This document shows positions 28,676 through 40,031 of a stretch of DNA of 64,000 nt, piece after piece. The notes under the pieces are model-generated. The model made no database searches and had not been told where the DNA came from. It worked only from the letters and a program-made list of their open reading frames with translations. Made by a program: the position numbers and the translations under genes. Origin of the DNA: Cupriavidus sp. 2SB (lineage in GTDB: Bacteria; Pseudomonadota; Gammaproteobacteria; Burkholderiales; Burkholderiaceae). The number at the start of each line of letters is the position of its first letter. The first letter of the stretch is position 1. The DNA is taken from contig NZ_SCMX01000005.1 in assembly GCF_005503625.1 (NCBI RefSeq), positions 62,001-126,000 on the forward strand, read 5' to 3'.

Positions 28676-28710
28676 GGGATTGATGCGGAGAGGGAGAGGT
28701 TCTTGTATTT

Positions 28711-28839
28711 GCTCCCCTCTCCCGCTTGCGGGAGAGGGGCGGGGGAGAGGGCCGGCAGTTCAAATTGCTATGTGGTCGGCAAGCAGAACCTCATGCCCTC
28801 TCCCCCAACCCCTCTCCCGCTCTGCGGGAGAGGGGCGCA
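28711..28839 (+). repeat. Composite palindromic repeat, copy 2
   Basis: It has the same layout and orientation as the element at 6271-6399. The left arm carries CGGGGGAGAGGGC, the core contains TTCAAATTGC and GTCGGCAAGCAGAACCTC, and the right arm carries CCCCCAACCCC. It lies between the convergent histidine kinase and receiver genes and could act as a transcription barrier there. Confidence 0.9.
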
Positions 28840-28858
28840 AGACAGTGGGAGATGTGAG

Positions 28859-29266
28859 CTACCCCGCCGACATCGCATATTCCTCGATCACCCGGAACAC
28901 CTGCTCCAGTTCCAGCGATTTGTCGAAGAAATAATCCGCACCGGCATCGGCGCACTGGCGCCGGTACATGGATACCTGGGCGTGGTTCGTGTAGACGATG
29001 CGGATGCCGGACATGCTGGCTTTCTGCATTTCGCGCAGGACATTGATGCCGTTGCCCTGACGCAGTTGCAGATCGACGATCACCACGTCGTAGTTGCCGC
29101 GCGCGGCCAGTCCCACGGCCATGCTCTCCGTATCGGCCCAGTCCACCTCCTTCACAAACGGAAAGGCGGTGAGATATTCCAGCAGCATGCCCCGCAACAC
29201 CTCCGAGTCCTCGATCAGGAGGACTCGCAGCGAGCGAGGGGAAGAGGCCGTGGCTTGCTCCGGCAT
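28859..29266 (-). CDS. Single-domain response regulator (receiver only)
   Basis: A 135-residue CheY-like protein with no output domain. Glu19-Asp20 form the acidic pair, Asp65 in VVIVDLQ is the phosphorylation site, and the lysine of FFDKSLE is the conserved one. It may be a phosphate sink or act through protein contacts. It lies 64 bases downstream of the NarL-type regulator and convergent with the histidine kinase. Confidence 0.88.
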   Translation of the reverse strand: MPEQATASSPRSLRVLLIEDSEVLRGMLLEYLTAFPFVKEVDWADTESMAVGLAARGNYDVVIVDLQLRQGNGINVLREMQKASMSGIRIVYTNHAQVSMYRRQCADAGADYFFDKSLELEQVFRVIEEYAMSAG

Positions 29267-29330
29267 GGCTGTTGGAACGGGGCTGGAGGTGGTTATGCGA
29301 TAGAAGTCCGACGTGAGCTGCGGTGGATAC

Positions 29331-29963
29331 CTATTCGACCAGGCCGTTCTTGATGGCGTAGTAGGTCAGGTCGGCGTTGGTCTTCATACCCATTTTCTCC
29401 AGGATGCGCGAGCGGTAGGTGCTCACCGTCTTCACGCTCAGGAACAGTTCGTCGGCGATCACCGAGACGGATTGGCCGCGCGAGAGTTTGCAGAAGATCT
29501 GAAACTCGCGCTCGGACAGCGTCTGGTGCACGGGTTGTTCGGTTGGCTTGTCGAGTCCGCCGATCAGCAGGTCTGCCACGACGGGGCTGACATAACGGCG
29601 GCCCTGCGCCACGGTGCGGATGGCCTTGACGAGATCGTCCGGCGCGGATTCTTTCGTCAGATAGCCCGACGCGCCCGCACGGATCAGGTTGATCGCGTAC
29701 TGGTCTTCCGGATAGGTGGACAGGATCAGCACCGGCAGGTTAGGCAGGCGCTGGCGGATCAGCTTGAGTACATCAATGCCGTTGCGATCCGGCATGGAGA
29801 TATCGAGTACGAGCACGTCGAACTCGCTATCCCGCAACTGCGCCATCACTTCATCGCCGCTCGCGGCTTCGCCCGTCACCTTGATGTCGGGCTCCTCTGA
29901 AATGAACTGGCGCAGACCGGCGCGCACGATCTCATGATCGTCGGCGATCAAGACGCGAATCAT
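29331..29963 (-). CDS. NarL/FixJ-family response regulator
   Basis: A 210-residue two-domain regulator. The receiver domain has the acidic pair in LIADDHE and phosphorylatable Asp54 in VLVLDISMPD. The C-terminal LuxR-type helix-turn-helix is LSEREFQIFCKLSRGQSVSV... with VKTVSTYRSRILEKMGM as recognition region. GGAGA lies upstream of the ATG. The likely kinase is the CHASE3 kinase about 650 bases away. Confidence 0.92.
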   Translation of the reverse strand: MIRVLIADDHEIVRAGLRQFISEEPDIKVTGEAASGDEVMAQLRDSEFDVLVLDISMPDRNGIDVLKLIRQRLPNLPVLILSTYPEDQYAINLIRAGASGYLTKESAPDDLVKAIRTVAQGRRYVSPVVADLLIGGLDKPTEQPVHQTLSEREFQIFCKLSRGQSVSVIADELFLSVKTVSTYRSRILEKMGMKTNADLTYYAIKNGLVE

Positions 29964-30127
29964 CGGGTGTCTCCACGGTGAGGGGTACGGCCAGCCTGCC
30001 GAAGCACGAACCGGGCCGGTTTCCTGCATTGTAGTGCTGGCGCCGCGCGGAAGATGTCGGTGTCAGGCTGACATGGGCGGGGAGATCCGCGCTGGGGAAA
30101 TGCTGCACTGCGGCGCACAAAACGACA

Positions 30128-30150
30128 ACGGGCGCCATCACGGCGCCCGT
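30128..30150 (-). terminator. Hairpin after the Lys/Ala-rich secreted protein gene
   Basis: A nine-base-pair stem ACGGGCGCC/GGCGCCCGT with a five-base loop. On the minus strand it is followed by a T-rich stretch (TTGTCGTTTTG), which is weak for an intrinsic terminator. Confidence 0.5.
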
Positions 30151-30230
30151 CTTCTCTTCATTGTTCCCGACCCCGGCAGATGGCGGTCTGGAGGGTCCCG
30201 CCGTCTGCCGGTTGTCAATGGAACAGAGGA

Positions 30231-30629
30231 TTACTGGATCTTGGTGCCGCCATCGGCACCGGCCGAAGCACCCAGCGCGCTGCTTTCGGCGCCGTCCTTC
30301 TTCGACTTCGACTTGCTGGCGTGGCTGCCCTTGGTCTTCGTCGTCTTGTCAGCCTTGTGAGCCTTGTCCGCCTTGCCACCCTTGTCGGCATGCGACGCCG
30401 GGTCGGCTGCGCTCGGGCTGGCCGGCGTTACGGCACCGGTTGCCGCACCGCCAGCATTGACACCGGCGTTCGCGCCAGCGCCCAGGCTGCCCGACGGAGA
30501 AGCCGGCGTAGTGGCCGTTATGCCGCCACCGGCTTGCGTACCGGCGGTGACGCCAGTCCCTTGCGCCATCGCCAGCGACGAGGCAGCAGCAATCGACAGG
30601 GCAGACAGCGAGATCAGCAGCTTCTTCAT
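30231..30629 (-). CDS. Small secreted Ala/Gly/Lys-rich protein
   Basis: A 132-residue protein I cannot assign to a family. The signal peptide MKKLLISLSALSIAAASSLAM is followed by AQG. Then comes a low-complexity Ala/Gly/Thr part (TGTQAGGGITATTPASPSG) and a basic Lys/Ser/Ala part (KGGKADKAHKADKTTKTKG). Composition recalls acid-shock (Asr-like) or surface-charged periplasmic proteins, but that is only a resemblance. CAAGGAG precedes the ATG. Confidence 0.72.
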   Translation of the reverse strand: MKKLLISLSALSIAAASSLAMAQGTGVTAGTQAGGGITATTPASPSGSLGAGANAGVNAGGAATGAVTPASPSAADPASHADKGGKADKAHKADKTTKTKGSHASKSKSKKDGAESSALGASAGADGGTKIQ

Positions 30630-30957
30630 GGATGAGACTCCTTGACTGGTATGCACCGCAAGCGAAACATTCGCTGCGGCATTCACGCGGTGTCACGTGA
30701 ACTGGGTTCCAGTCTAGGGAGCACGACCATGCCGGTCTGTGAGCACTTGTAATGCCCTGTAAGCAGTGGTGAAGACATTGCGGACATGAACGACGATCAT
30801 CGCGCCGGCATCGCCAGATAACGTCCGCATCGGGAATCCCTTACGCATCAACGTTACCCGCGCGGCGACCACGCAACAAAAAGCCGGGAGGCCGCTGATA
30901 TGCGGCGTCCCGGCTCTCACAATGCATTGCAACTGCTTACAGCTGCGACTTCGCCGC
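30630..30957. other. Non-coding gap upstream of the secreted-protein gene
   Basis: Only the metH terminator at 30876-30915 is recognised in this gap. The rest presumably holds the promoter of the small secreted-protein gene. TAGACT on the minus strand around 30713-30718 is a possible -10 box, but no good -35 was seen. Confidence 0.5.
30876..30915 (-). terminator. metH terminator
   Basis: A stem AGCCGGGA/TCCCGGCT with additional GGCCGC/GCGGCG pairing inside is followed on the minus strand by TTTTTG. It lies 43 bases beyond the metH stop. Confidence 0.8.
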
Positions 30958-33705
<2,748 letters not shown>

Positions 33706-33739
33706 GATTCTTTTCTCTATGCTCGGTGCGTGCGATGTG

Positions 33740-34807
33740 TCAGGCGGCGGCGTCTTCGGCCACGTTGTCGGAATAGTTCGCCCACGCGCGCGGAGCCTTG
33801 TTGGCGACGCGCTTGGCGATGGCCGCGATGTGGTCCGGCGTGGTGCCGCAGCAGCCGCCCACCAGGTTCACGAGGCCCGATGCTGCGAATTCCTCCACCA
33901 GTGCCGAGGTGACCTCCGGGGTTTCGTCGAAGCCGGTATCGCTCATCGGATTCGGCAGGCCCGCGTTCGGATAGCACGACACGGCGGCGTCGCAGATCTT
34001 GGCCAGCTCAGCCACGTACGGGCGCATCAGCGTGGCACCCAGCGCGCAGTTCAGGCCGAAGGTGACCGGACGCGCATGGCGCAGGCTGTTCCAGAACGCT
34101 TCCACGGTCTGGCCGGACAGGATGCGGCCAGAGGCATCGGTCACAGTGCCCGAGATCATCACGGGCACGCGCTCGCCGGTGTCCTCGAACAGTTGGTCGA
34201 TGGCAAACAGTGCAGCCTTGGCGTTGAGCGTGTCGAAGATCGTCTCGACCAGGAACACATCGGCGCCGCCTTCGAGCAGGGCCTTGCCTTGCTCGTAGTA
34301 CGAGTGGCGCAGTTCCTCGAACGAGACATTGCGCGCGCCGGGATCGTTGACGTCCGGGCTGATGCTGGCCGTCTTGGGCGTCGGGCCGAACGCGCCGGCC
34401 ACGAAGCGCGGCTTCTCGGGCGTGCTGTACTTGTCGCAGGCGATGCGCGCGAGGCGGGCGGCCTCGACGTTCATCTCGTACGCCAGGTCCGCCATCTTGT
34501 AGTCTTCCTGCGCCACGCGCGTAGCCCCGAACGTGTTGGTCTCGATCAGGTCGGCACCGGCAGCCAGGTATTGCTCGTGGATTTCGCTGATGACCTCGGG
34601 ACGCGTCAGCAGCAGCAGTTCGTTGTTGCCCTTGACGTCGATGGGGTGGTCCAGGAAACGCGTGCCGCGATACTCGGCTTCGCCAAGCTTGTAGCGCTGG
34701 ATCATCGTGCCCATGGCGCCGTCGAGGATCAGGATCCGTTCACGGAGCAGCTTGGGAAGGCTGGCGGCCCGGGTATAGGGGCGGGGGGCAGGTTGGACGG
34801 CGCTCAT
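33740..34807 (-). CDS. metH: Cobalamin-dependent methionine synthase, homocysteine-binding polypeptide
   Basis: A 355-residue homocysteine S-methyltransferase domain, the N-terminal third of a classical MetH. The three zinc cysteines are in GLNCALGA and [22 protein letters not shown] is the usual opening. The chosen ATG is at 34807; the frame continues 19 codons upstream without homology. It ends with a normal stop and is followed by the rest of MetH as a separate gene, so it looks like a natural split, not a frameshift. Confidence 0.94.
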   Translation of the reverse strand: MSAVQPAPRPYTRAASLPKLLRERILILDGAMGTMIQRYKLGEAEYRGTRFLDHPIDVKGNNELLLLTRPEVISEIHEQYLAAGADLIETNTFGATRVAQEDYKMADLAYEMNVEAARLARIACDKYSTPEKPRFVAGAFGPTPKTASISPDVNDPGARNVSFEELRHSYYEQGKALLEGGADVFLVETIFDTLNAKAALFAIDQLFEDTGERVPVMISGTVTDASGRILSGQTVEAFWNSLRHARPVTFGLNCALGATLMRPYVAELAKICDAAVSCYPNAGLPNPMSDTGFDETPEVTSALVEEFAASGLVNLVGGCCGTTPDHIAAIAKRVANKAPRAWANYSDNVAEDAAA

Positions 34808-35020
34808 CTGGGGCTTCACTGGAATGTCACCATCGGTCCACGGTATGACGGACCGCCGGCGCAAAATTTGGGCAAGATCGCGATTTTATCAGGTAGATCA
34901 AGGTATTGCGGCCGGCAGGAAAGGGGCTTTCCAAGGCTTTTTCGCCGGTTGTCAGGTCCGGCCTGCACGCCTACACTGAGAGACGCTTACGCCACGAACC
35001 CCGGTATTCCCGTCAACGCC

Positions 35021-35413
35021 ATGCAACACCTGACCCCCAGCGATGCCCGCACGCTGCTCGATGCCGAGCCCGATGGGCTGTTCATCGACTGTCGCAGCGA
35101 GATGGAGTACCTGTTCGTCGGCCATCCGCAAGGTGCGCATAACGTCCCCTGGAATGATGGCCCCGACTGGGAGGTCAATCCGCACTTTGTGCAGGCGGTA
35201 AAAAAACTGGCCGGCCATGCCTCGGCGCGTCCGGTGATCCTGATCTGCCGCAGCGGCAACCGCTCGGCAGCGGCGGCGCGGGCGCTGGAAGGCGCCGGAT
35301 TCACCACGGTCTATAACGTGTTGCACGGCTTCGAAGGGGACCTCGATCCGCACCGGCATCGTAATACCGTCAACGGCTGGCGCCATGACGGCCTGCCGTG
35401 GGAACAATACTGA
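35021..35413 (+). CDS. Rhodanese-like sulfurtransferase domain protein
   Basis: A 130-residue single rhodanese domain. The active-site loop is CRSGNRS, with the cysteine in ILICRSGNRSAAAARALEGA; LFIDCRSEMEYLFVGHPQGA is the conserved N-terminal segment. It probably carries persulfide sulfur, with unknown acceptor. It is divergent from metH with a gap of 213 bases. Confidence 0.9.
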   Translation: MQHLTPSDARTLLDAEPDGLFIDCRSEMEYLFVGHPQGAHNVPWNDGPDWEVNPHFVQAVKKLAGHASARPVILICRSGNRSAAAARALEGAGFTTVYNVLHGFEGDLDPHRHRNTVNGWRHDGLPWEQY

Positions 35414-35430
35414 ACGCCTTGCCCGAACCA

Positions 35431-35458
35431 AAAGAAAACGCCCGCTGATGCGGGCGTT
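35431..35458 (-). terminator. Terminator between the rhodanese and DUF3567 genes
   Basis: A nine-base-pair stem AACGCCCGC/GCGGGCGTT with a four-base loop. The minus strand continues TTTTCTTTT, so it serves the DUF3567 gene best. It also lies just after the rhodanese stop on the other strand. Confidence 0.7.
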
Positions 35459-35492
35459 ATCGTGTCCGGATCGTGCGTTGCCAGTCGTTGAC

Positions 35493-35750
35493 TCAATGCA
35501 TGACAAGGGGGTTGTTCATGACAATGTCGAACTTGCCGAGGAATTCGTCCACTTCCTCGACCGATGGCTCGCTCTCGATCAGACGCGTCACATCGGCGCG
35601 GAAGGTCTCGGCCATATGGCCGCCGAGAAAAATTTCGCGTTTCAGGTTCTTGTCGACGATTTCGTAGCCGCCCGAGGCAAGGGTCGCATGCTCGACATCT
35701 GCGCCAAACTCGACAATGCAATAGTTGTCGCTGTTGTAGATCATTTGCAT
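35493..35750 (-). CDS. DUF3567 family protein
   Basis: An 85-residue protein starting MQMIYNSDNYCIVEFGAD, a conserved betaproteobacterial family of unknown function. It is acidic, without signal or membrane segments. The ATG at 35750 is supported by a strong AGGAGG seven bases upstream; a longer frame reaches 35843. It is a single-gene unit facing the rhodanese gene. Confidence 0.87.
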   Translation of the reverse strand: MQMIYNSDNYCIVEFGADVEHATLASGGYEIVDKNLKREIFLGGHMAETFRADVTRLIESEPSVEEVDEFLGKFDIVMNNPLVMH

Positions 35751-35981
35751 CGCACTACCTCCTGGCGTATGGTTGGCGCCCTGTTCCTGGCCGGAACCGA
35801 CGCGATTTCCTCTCCAAGCTGAGGGTAGCCGTCCGTAATTCAAGTCGGACGCGCCTCGTGCAGCTGCTTGTCCCTGGTTGTTGCTTGTTGCCCTTTTGCT
35901 GCCCTCTTACATTGGGCATCGGCGCGTGAAGCAAGTTTCTTGAGCACCGGGCACTACTGTGTTGCGAACTACACGGTTGCG

Positions 35982-36812
35982 TTACGGAATATCACACTGT
36001 CCGCCACATGCAGCGTGGCCGAGGAACACGTCGAACACGGCATGGAACCGTTCCGGCTGTTCGATAAACGACAGGTGCGCAGCGTCGGGAAGCACCTCCA
36101 GCTTCGCACCAGGAATTTTTTCGGCAATGGATTGGGCCATCGACACCGGCGCACCCTCATCCTTGTCGCCCACAACCACCAGCGTCGGGCAACGAATCCG
36201 CCGGATGGCCTCGGCCAGATCGAATGCCAGGATGGCCTGCGCCACCCCCACAAACCCTTGCACCGGCGTGGCGCGAATCATCTGCGCAATCCGTTCGACT
36301 CCCTCGGGATGACCGTCGCGATAGGGCTGCGTCATCCAGCGTTCGAGCGTGCCTTCCTGCAAACCCTTCATGCCATGCGCCTCTGCCTGGCCAATCCGGT
36401 TGGCCCACATCGGATGCGCTGTCATGGGAGTATGGTCGATCGTGTCCACCAGGGTGAGCGATAACAGCCGCTCGGCGTGGCGAACACCCAACGTCTGCCC
36501 CACCATCCCGCCTACCGATACCCCACAGAAATGCGCCTGGCCGATATCGAGCGCATCCATCACTGCAACGACATCATCCGCCAGACGGGTCATCGTGTAG
36601 GCGCCCACGGGGGCATCGCTGCCGCCATGACCCCGCATGTCGATGCGCAACACGCGATAGCGCGAGGCCAGATGGCGGGCAGTGTCGTCCCACAGTGTCA
36701 GGTTCGCAGCCAGCGCGTGGGCCAGTACGACCCACGGGCCCTCGCGGCCGTCGACCCGAACCTGAAGTCCGACATCTCCCGCCTGGATGCGCTGCGACCC
36801 TGTGTCAGACAT
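35982..36812 (-). CDS. Alpha/beta hydrolase, 3-oxoadipate enol-lactonase-like
   Basis: A 276-residue hydrolase with LRIDMRGHGGSDAPVGAYTM, nucleophile serine in GVSVGGMVGQ, acid in VVVGDKDEGAP and histidine in DAAHLSFIEQPE. The pattern matches PcaD-type enol-lactonases. No other beta-ketoadipate gene is present here, so PcaD itself is not certain and another ester or lactone is possible. It follows the DUF3108 gene after 43 bases. Confidence 0.8.
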   Translation of the reverse strand: MSDTGSQRIQAGDVGLQVRVDGREGPWVVLAHALAANLTLWDDTARHLASRYRVLRIDMRGHGGSDAPVGAYTMTRLADDVVAVMDALDIGQAHFCGVSVGGMVGQTLGVRHAERLLSLTLVDTIDHTPMTAHPMWANRIGQAEAHGMKGLQEGTLERWMTQPYRDGHPEGVERIAQMIRATPVQGFVGVAQAILAFDLAEAIRRIRCPTLVVVGDKDEGAPVSMAQSIAEKIPGAKLEVLPDAAHLSFIEQPERFHAVFDVFLGHAACGGQCDIP

Positions 36813-36855
36813 ATGGCAATCCCTGTGTTGTCCAGCGTTGTCACGGCGCTCACTA

Positions 36856-37947
36856 TCACCGCCCCTCACTACTACGATAGACGAGATCAATTTGTGTGCC
36901 ATCGGGTTCCGTCTGACGCAACCGCGCTGGCATCCAGTCCAATGACGGCGCCAGCCAGATTTCCACGCGACGGCGATCTCCCGGGTGGCGTGGCAGCCGC
37001 ATGAAGTGGCGCGTGCGCACCATGCCCGTGCCGATATCGATATTCTCCTCACCCACGTACTGAACCTGCATCGGCTCCACTTCCGTGGTGTCCGCCACAT
37101 TGAACGTCTCCGTGACACCCGGTGTGGCATAGCGCTGCGGGTCGCCGCGCGCCCATCCCACCAGTTGCAGGAACACGCTGAACCGGTCCTGGAAGTTGGT
37201 CGGCATCGGCACCTGGCCGCCACGCGTTTCAAACACCACCGTACTTGCGGCGTGATCGAAGCGGGCCACCGCCTGCTTGTTGCGGCGGGCCTCCTGGTAT
37301 CGCGTGGGCTGCAGGCCGCGTGCGGTCATGTCACCGCTGCTTTCAAACGCGAAGCGGAACCACAGCACGCGCGTTTCCACCGCCAGCCGGTAGTGCCGGC
37401 CATCCTGCTCCCATCGGATGGTGCCGTCGGGGTTTTGCACGCCATTGACGAAACTCGCGTAACGCATGGTCACCGAAGGTGGCGGCGCATAGTTCGGCCC
37501 AGGCACGGCGGGCGCTTCCGTAGGCGCGCTGGCCTTGGCACCCGCGTTGGCATTGGCGGCATCGCCCGTGCCGCCGGCTCCGGCATTGGCGGTGGTATCA
37601 CCGCTCGTCGAGGTAGCAAGCGCAGGCGCTGCCGGTTCTGGGGTGGATTCGGTTTCAGGAACGGGCGTTTGAGCAGCCGGTGCCGGACGCACTTTGGGCG
37701 GTGGCCGGGGCCGTGGCGGCGCAGGCGGTGCCGGAGGGGGAATCAGGATCGCCTCAAGCGCAGGCGTATCCGGCAGCGGCGGCAGCGTGGTCAACGGTAT
37801 GTGGTTCAGGCCGAGCAGCACCAGCGCATGCGCGATCGCCACCAGTACGAGCACCACCAGCCAGCGACGGATACGCCGATAGCGGGGCGAACGCGAAGAA
37901 TGCCTACGAGGGTTGGCCGTCCTGTCCGGCCGGTTGGCTGTCGCCAA
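36856..37947 (-). CDS. DUF3108 protein with TonB-like N-terminus
   Basis: About 363 residues. A basic start is followed by a single membrane helix (RRWLVVLVLVAIAHALVLLG) and a Pro-rich stretch (PPPAPPAPPRPRPPPKVRPA), as in TonB. A Gly/Ala/Thr linker then leads to a C-terminal DUF3108 domain (MRYASFVNGVQNPDGTIRW onward). It probably spans the periplasm. The start is uncertain: I chose a TTG at 37947 because no ATG precedes the membrane helix. That start overlaps the IclR gene end by 44 bases. Confidence 0.75.
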   Translation of the reverse strand: MATANRPDRTANPRRHSSRSPRYRRIRRWLVVLVLVAIAHALVLLGLNHIPLTTLPPLPDTPALEAILIPPPAPPAPPRPRPPPKVRPAPAAQTPVPETESTPEPAAPALATSTSGDTTANAGAGGTGDAANANAGAKASAPTEAPAVPGPNYAPPPSVTMRYASFVNGVQNPDGTIRWEQDGRHYRLAVETRVLWFRFAFESSGDMTARGLQPTRYQEARRNKQAVARFDHAASTVVFETRGGQVPMPTNFQDRFSVFLQLVGWARGDPQRYATPGVTETFNVADTTEVEPMQVQYVGEENIDIGTGMVRTRHFMRLPRHPGDRRRVEIWLAPSLDWMPARLRQTEPDGTQIDLVYRSSEGR

Positions 37948-38761
37948 GGTAACCGAGCTCCGAAGAGATCTGCCGCGCGATGTCGCGCACACGCCGATCC
38001 ACCGCACCGCCCCATTCTGCATCGAATACGCTCTGCGCGCCGAGCACGATGAGCGCCATCGACAAATGGCCGTTGGCATCGAACACTGGCGTGGAGATCG
38101 CGTTGATGCCCGGCAGCACGCCGCCCCGCGTGCGCGCCGCGCCGCGCTGGCGGACATCGACGCAGATGGCGTCGTATTCGGCGAGCGATGCGGGCATGTC
38201 AGGCAGTGCGGCATCGCTGCGTGTCGAGAGTTCGCGCTCGATCAGCGGCAGTGTCTGACGCCGTGACAAATAAGCGCCATACAACCGCCCCGTGGCCGAA
38301 TTCAGCATCGGCATCACATCGCCCAGCCGCAGACTTACGCTGACTGGATGGCTCGATTCCTCCCAATGCACGATGGTGGGACCATGGTTACCCCATACGG
38401 CGATGCCGGCAGTCTGGTCGATCTCGTCGCGCAGTTGCGACAGCAACGGCCGCGCGCGTCGCACCGGATCGAGCCGGTTCAGACCCGCCAGCCCGAGTTG
38501 CAGCGCGAAGGGTCCGAGGTCATAGCGCTGGCTGACGGCATCCTGCGTCACGGCGCCCAGCCGCTGGAAGCTGACCAGGTATCGGTGCGCCTTGGCCGGA
38601 TTCATGTCGGCGGCGGCAGCCAGGTCGCGCAGCATCATCGCGCGTGGCGAGGCCGCCAGTGCCTGCAGCAGCCGGAAGCCGACTTCGATCGACTGGATGC
38701 CAGCACGCTTGTCGTCGTCACGTGCGTCGTCGGAGTTGTCGTGGTCGTCCACAACCGTCAT
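37904..38761 (-). CDS. IclR-family transcriptional regulator
   Basis: A 285-residue regulator. The N-terminal winged helix reads IQSIEVGFRLLQALAAS with MLRDLAAAADMNPAKAHRYL, and the C-terminal effector domain has GVLPGINAISTPVFDANGHL. It is divergent from the fumarylacetoacetase-family gene with a 145-base gap. That gene is its most likely target, with an aromatic or keto acid as effector. Confidence 0.9.
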   Translation of the reverse strand: MTVVDDHDNSDDARDDDKRAGIQSIEVGFRLLQALAASPRAMMLRDLAAAADMNPAKAHRYLVSFQRLGAVTQDAVSQRYDLGPFALQLGLAGLNRLDPVRRARPLLSQLRDEIDQTAGIAVWGNHGPTIVHWEESSHPVSVSLRLGDVMPMLNSATGRLYGAYLSRRQTLPLIERELSTRSDAALPDMPASLAEYDAICVDVRQRGAARTRGGVLPGINAISTPVFDANGHLSMALIVLGAQSVFDAEWGGAVDRRVRDIARQISSELGYLGDSQPAGQDGQPS

Positions 38762-38906
38762 GCGTGCTCGCTAAAGGGAAATTGGAGAAATCGGAAAAGT
38801 GCTGCCGGCCATTCTATACAAGCCGGCCCGTCGCGGATTCACGACCCCGCTCCGGTAGACTACCGCCCATCCATTTCGCCCAACGTTCGCAAACGTTCGA
38901 TTCCGC

Positions 38907-39887
38907 ATGAAACTCGCCACATTGAAGGACGGTTCGCGCGACGGCCAGCTCGTCGTTGTCTCGCGCGACCTGAAGACCGCGCACTACGCCACCGATATCG
39001 CCGGCAAGATGCAGACCGTGCTCGACGACTGGCAGTTCTACGCGCCGCAACTGCAGGATCTCTACGATGCACTGAACGCGGGCCGCGCGCGCCATCCGTT
39101 CCCGTTCGAGCCCAAGCACTGCATGGCCCCGCTGCCGCGCGCCTATCAATGGGCCGACGGCTCGGCCTATGTGAACCATGTGGAGCTGGTCCGGAAGGCG
39201 CGCGGCGCCGAGATGCCGCCCGAGTTCTGGACCGATCCGCTGATGTACCAGGGCGGCTCGGACGACTTCATCGGCCCGCAGGACGACATCGTCTGCGCCA
39301 ATGAAGCGTTCGGCATCGACTTCGAAGCCGAAGTGGCCGTCATCACCGGCGACGTGCGCATGGGCGCCACGCCCGAGCAGGCCGCCGAGGCCATCCGTTT
39401 GGTCATGCTGGCCAACGATGTGTCGCTGCGCAACCTGATTCCCGCCGAACTGGGCAAGGGCTTCGGCTTCTTCCAGAGCAAGCCCGCCACGGCCTTCTCG
39501 CCCGTGGCCGTCACGCCCGACGAACTGGGCGATGCGTGGCAGGACCGCAAGGTCCACCGCCCGATGACGGTCCACTGGAACAGCAAGAAGGTAGGCACGC
39601 CCGACTGCGGCACCGACATGGTGTTCGACTTCGGCCAGTTGATCGCCCATATCTGCAAGACCCGCAATGTGCGTGCGGGCAGCATCGTCGGCTCGGGCAC
39701 GATCTCGAATGTGGATCGCAAGAAGGGCTACGCGTGCATCGCCGAGAAGCGGACCATCGAAACCATCGAGAACGGCAAGCCGGAAACCGAATTCATGAAG
39801 TTCGGCGATTCCGTGCGTATCGAGATGCTCGACGCCGATGGCAAGTCGATCTTCGGCGCCATCGATCAGGAAGTGGTGGCCCGGTAA
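38907..39887 (+). CDS. Fumarylacetoacetate hydrolase family protein
   Basis: A 326-residue protein. FGIDFEAEVAVITGDV carries the metal-binding acidic residues, and GSIVGSGTISNVDRKKGYACIAE is the FAH C-terminal signature. The N-terminal part (MKLATLKDGSRDGQLVVVSR) matches bacterial fumarylacetoacetases that act late in tyrosine or homogentisate breakdown. No homogentisate dioxygenase gene is next to it. A strong terminator follows. Confidence 0.88.
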   Translation: MKLATLKDGSRDGQLVVVSRDLKTAHYATDIAGKMQTVLDDWQFYAPQLQDLYDALNAGRARHPFPFEPKHCMAPLPRAYQWADGSAYVNHVELVRKARGAEMPPEFWTDPLMYQGGSDDFIGPQDDIVCANEAFGIDFEAEVAVITGDVRMGATPEQAAEAIRLVMLANDVSLRNLIPAELGKGFGFFQSKPATAFSPVAVTPDELGDAWQDRKVHRPMTVHWNSKKVGTPDCGTDMVFDFGQLIAHICKTRNVRAGSIVGSGTISNVDRKKGYACIAEKRTIETIENGKPETEFMKFGDSVRIEMLDADGKSIFGAIDQEVVAR

Positions 39888-39952
39888 TCGCAGCCATCGC
39901 ATCGGGACCGGGTGCAAACCCGGCTTGCCCCACCCCGTACCGATCCGCCTAT

Positions 39953-39987
39953 AATTCCCCGACCGTCCGGTCGGGGAATTTTTTTGC
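39953..39987 (+). terminator. Terminator after the fumarylacetoacetase-family gene
   Basis: A near-perfect stem of 12-13 base pairs, AATTCCCCGACC pairing with GGTCGGGGAATT, is followed by a run of seven T beyond the closing TT. Confidence 0.93.
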
Positions 39988-40031
39988 CCGGACGGGCCGT
40001 CTCCCACACGAAAGACAGAGAGCCCGCCGAC

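Noticed and set aside
33706-33739. metH broken by frameshift
   Set aside because: Both parts have their own start and stop, domain boundaries fall exactly at the gap, and two-gene metH fits the lineage.
34808-35020. Cobalamin or SAH riboswitch upstream of metH
   Set aside because: I looked for a B12-box-like or SAH-element-like conserved segment and found nothing convincing. A covariance-model search would be decisive.
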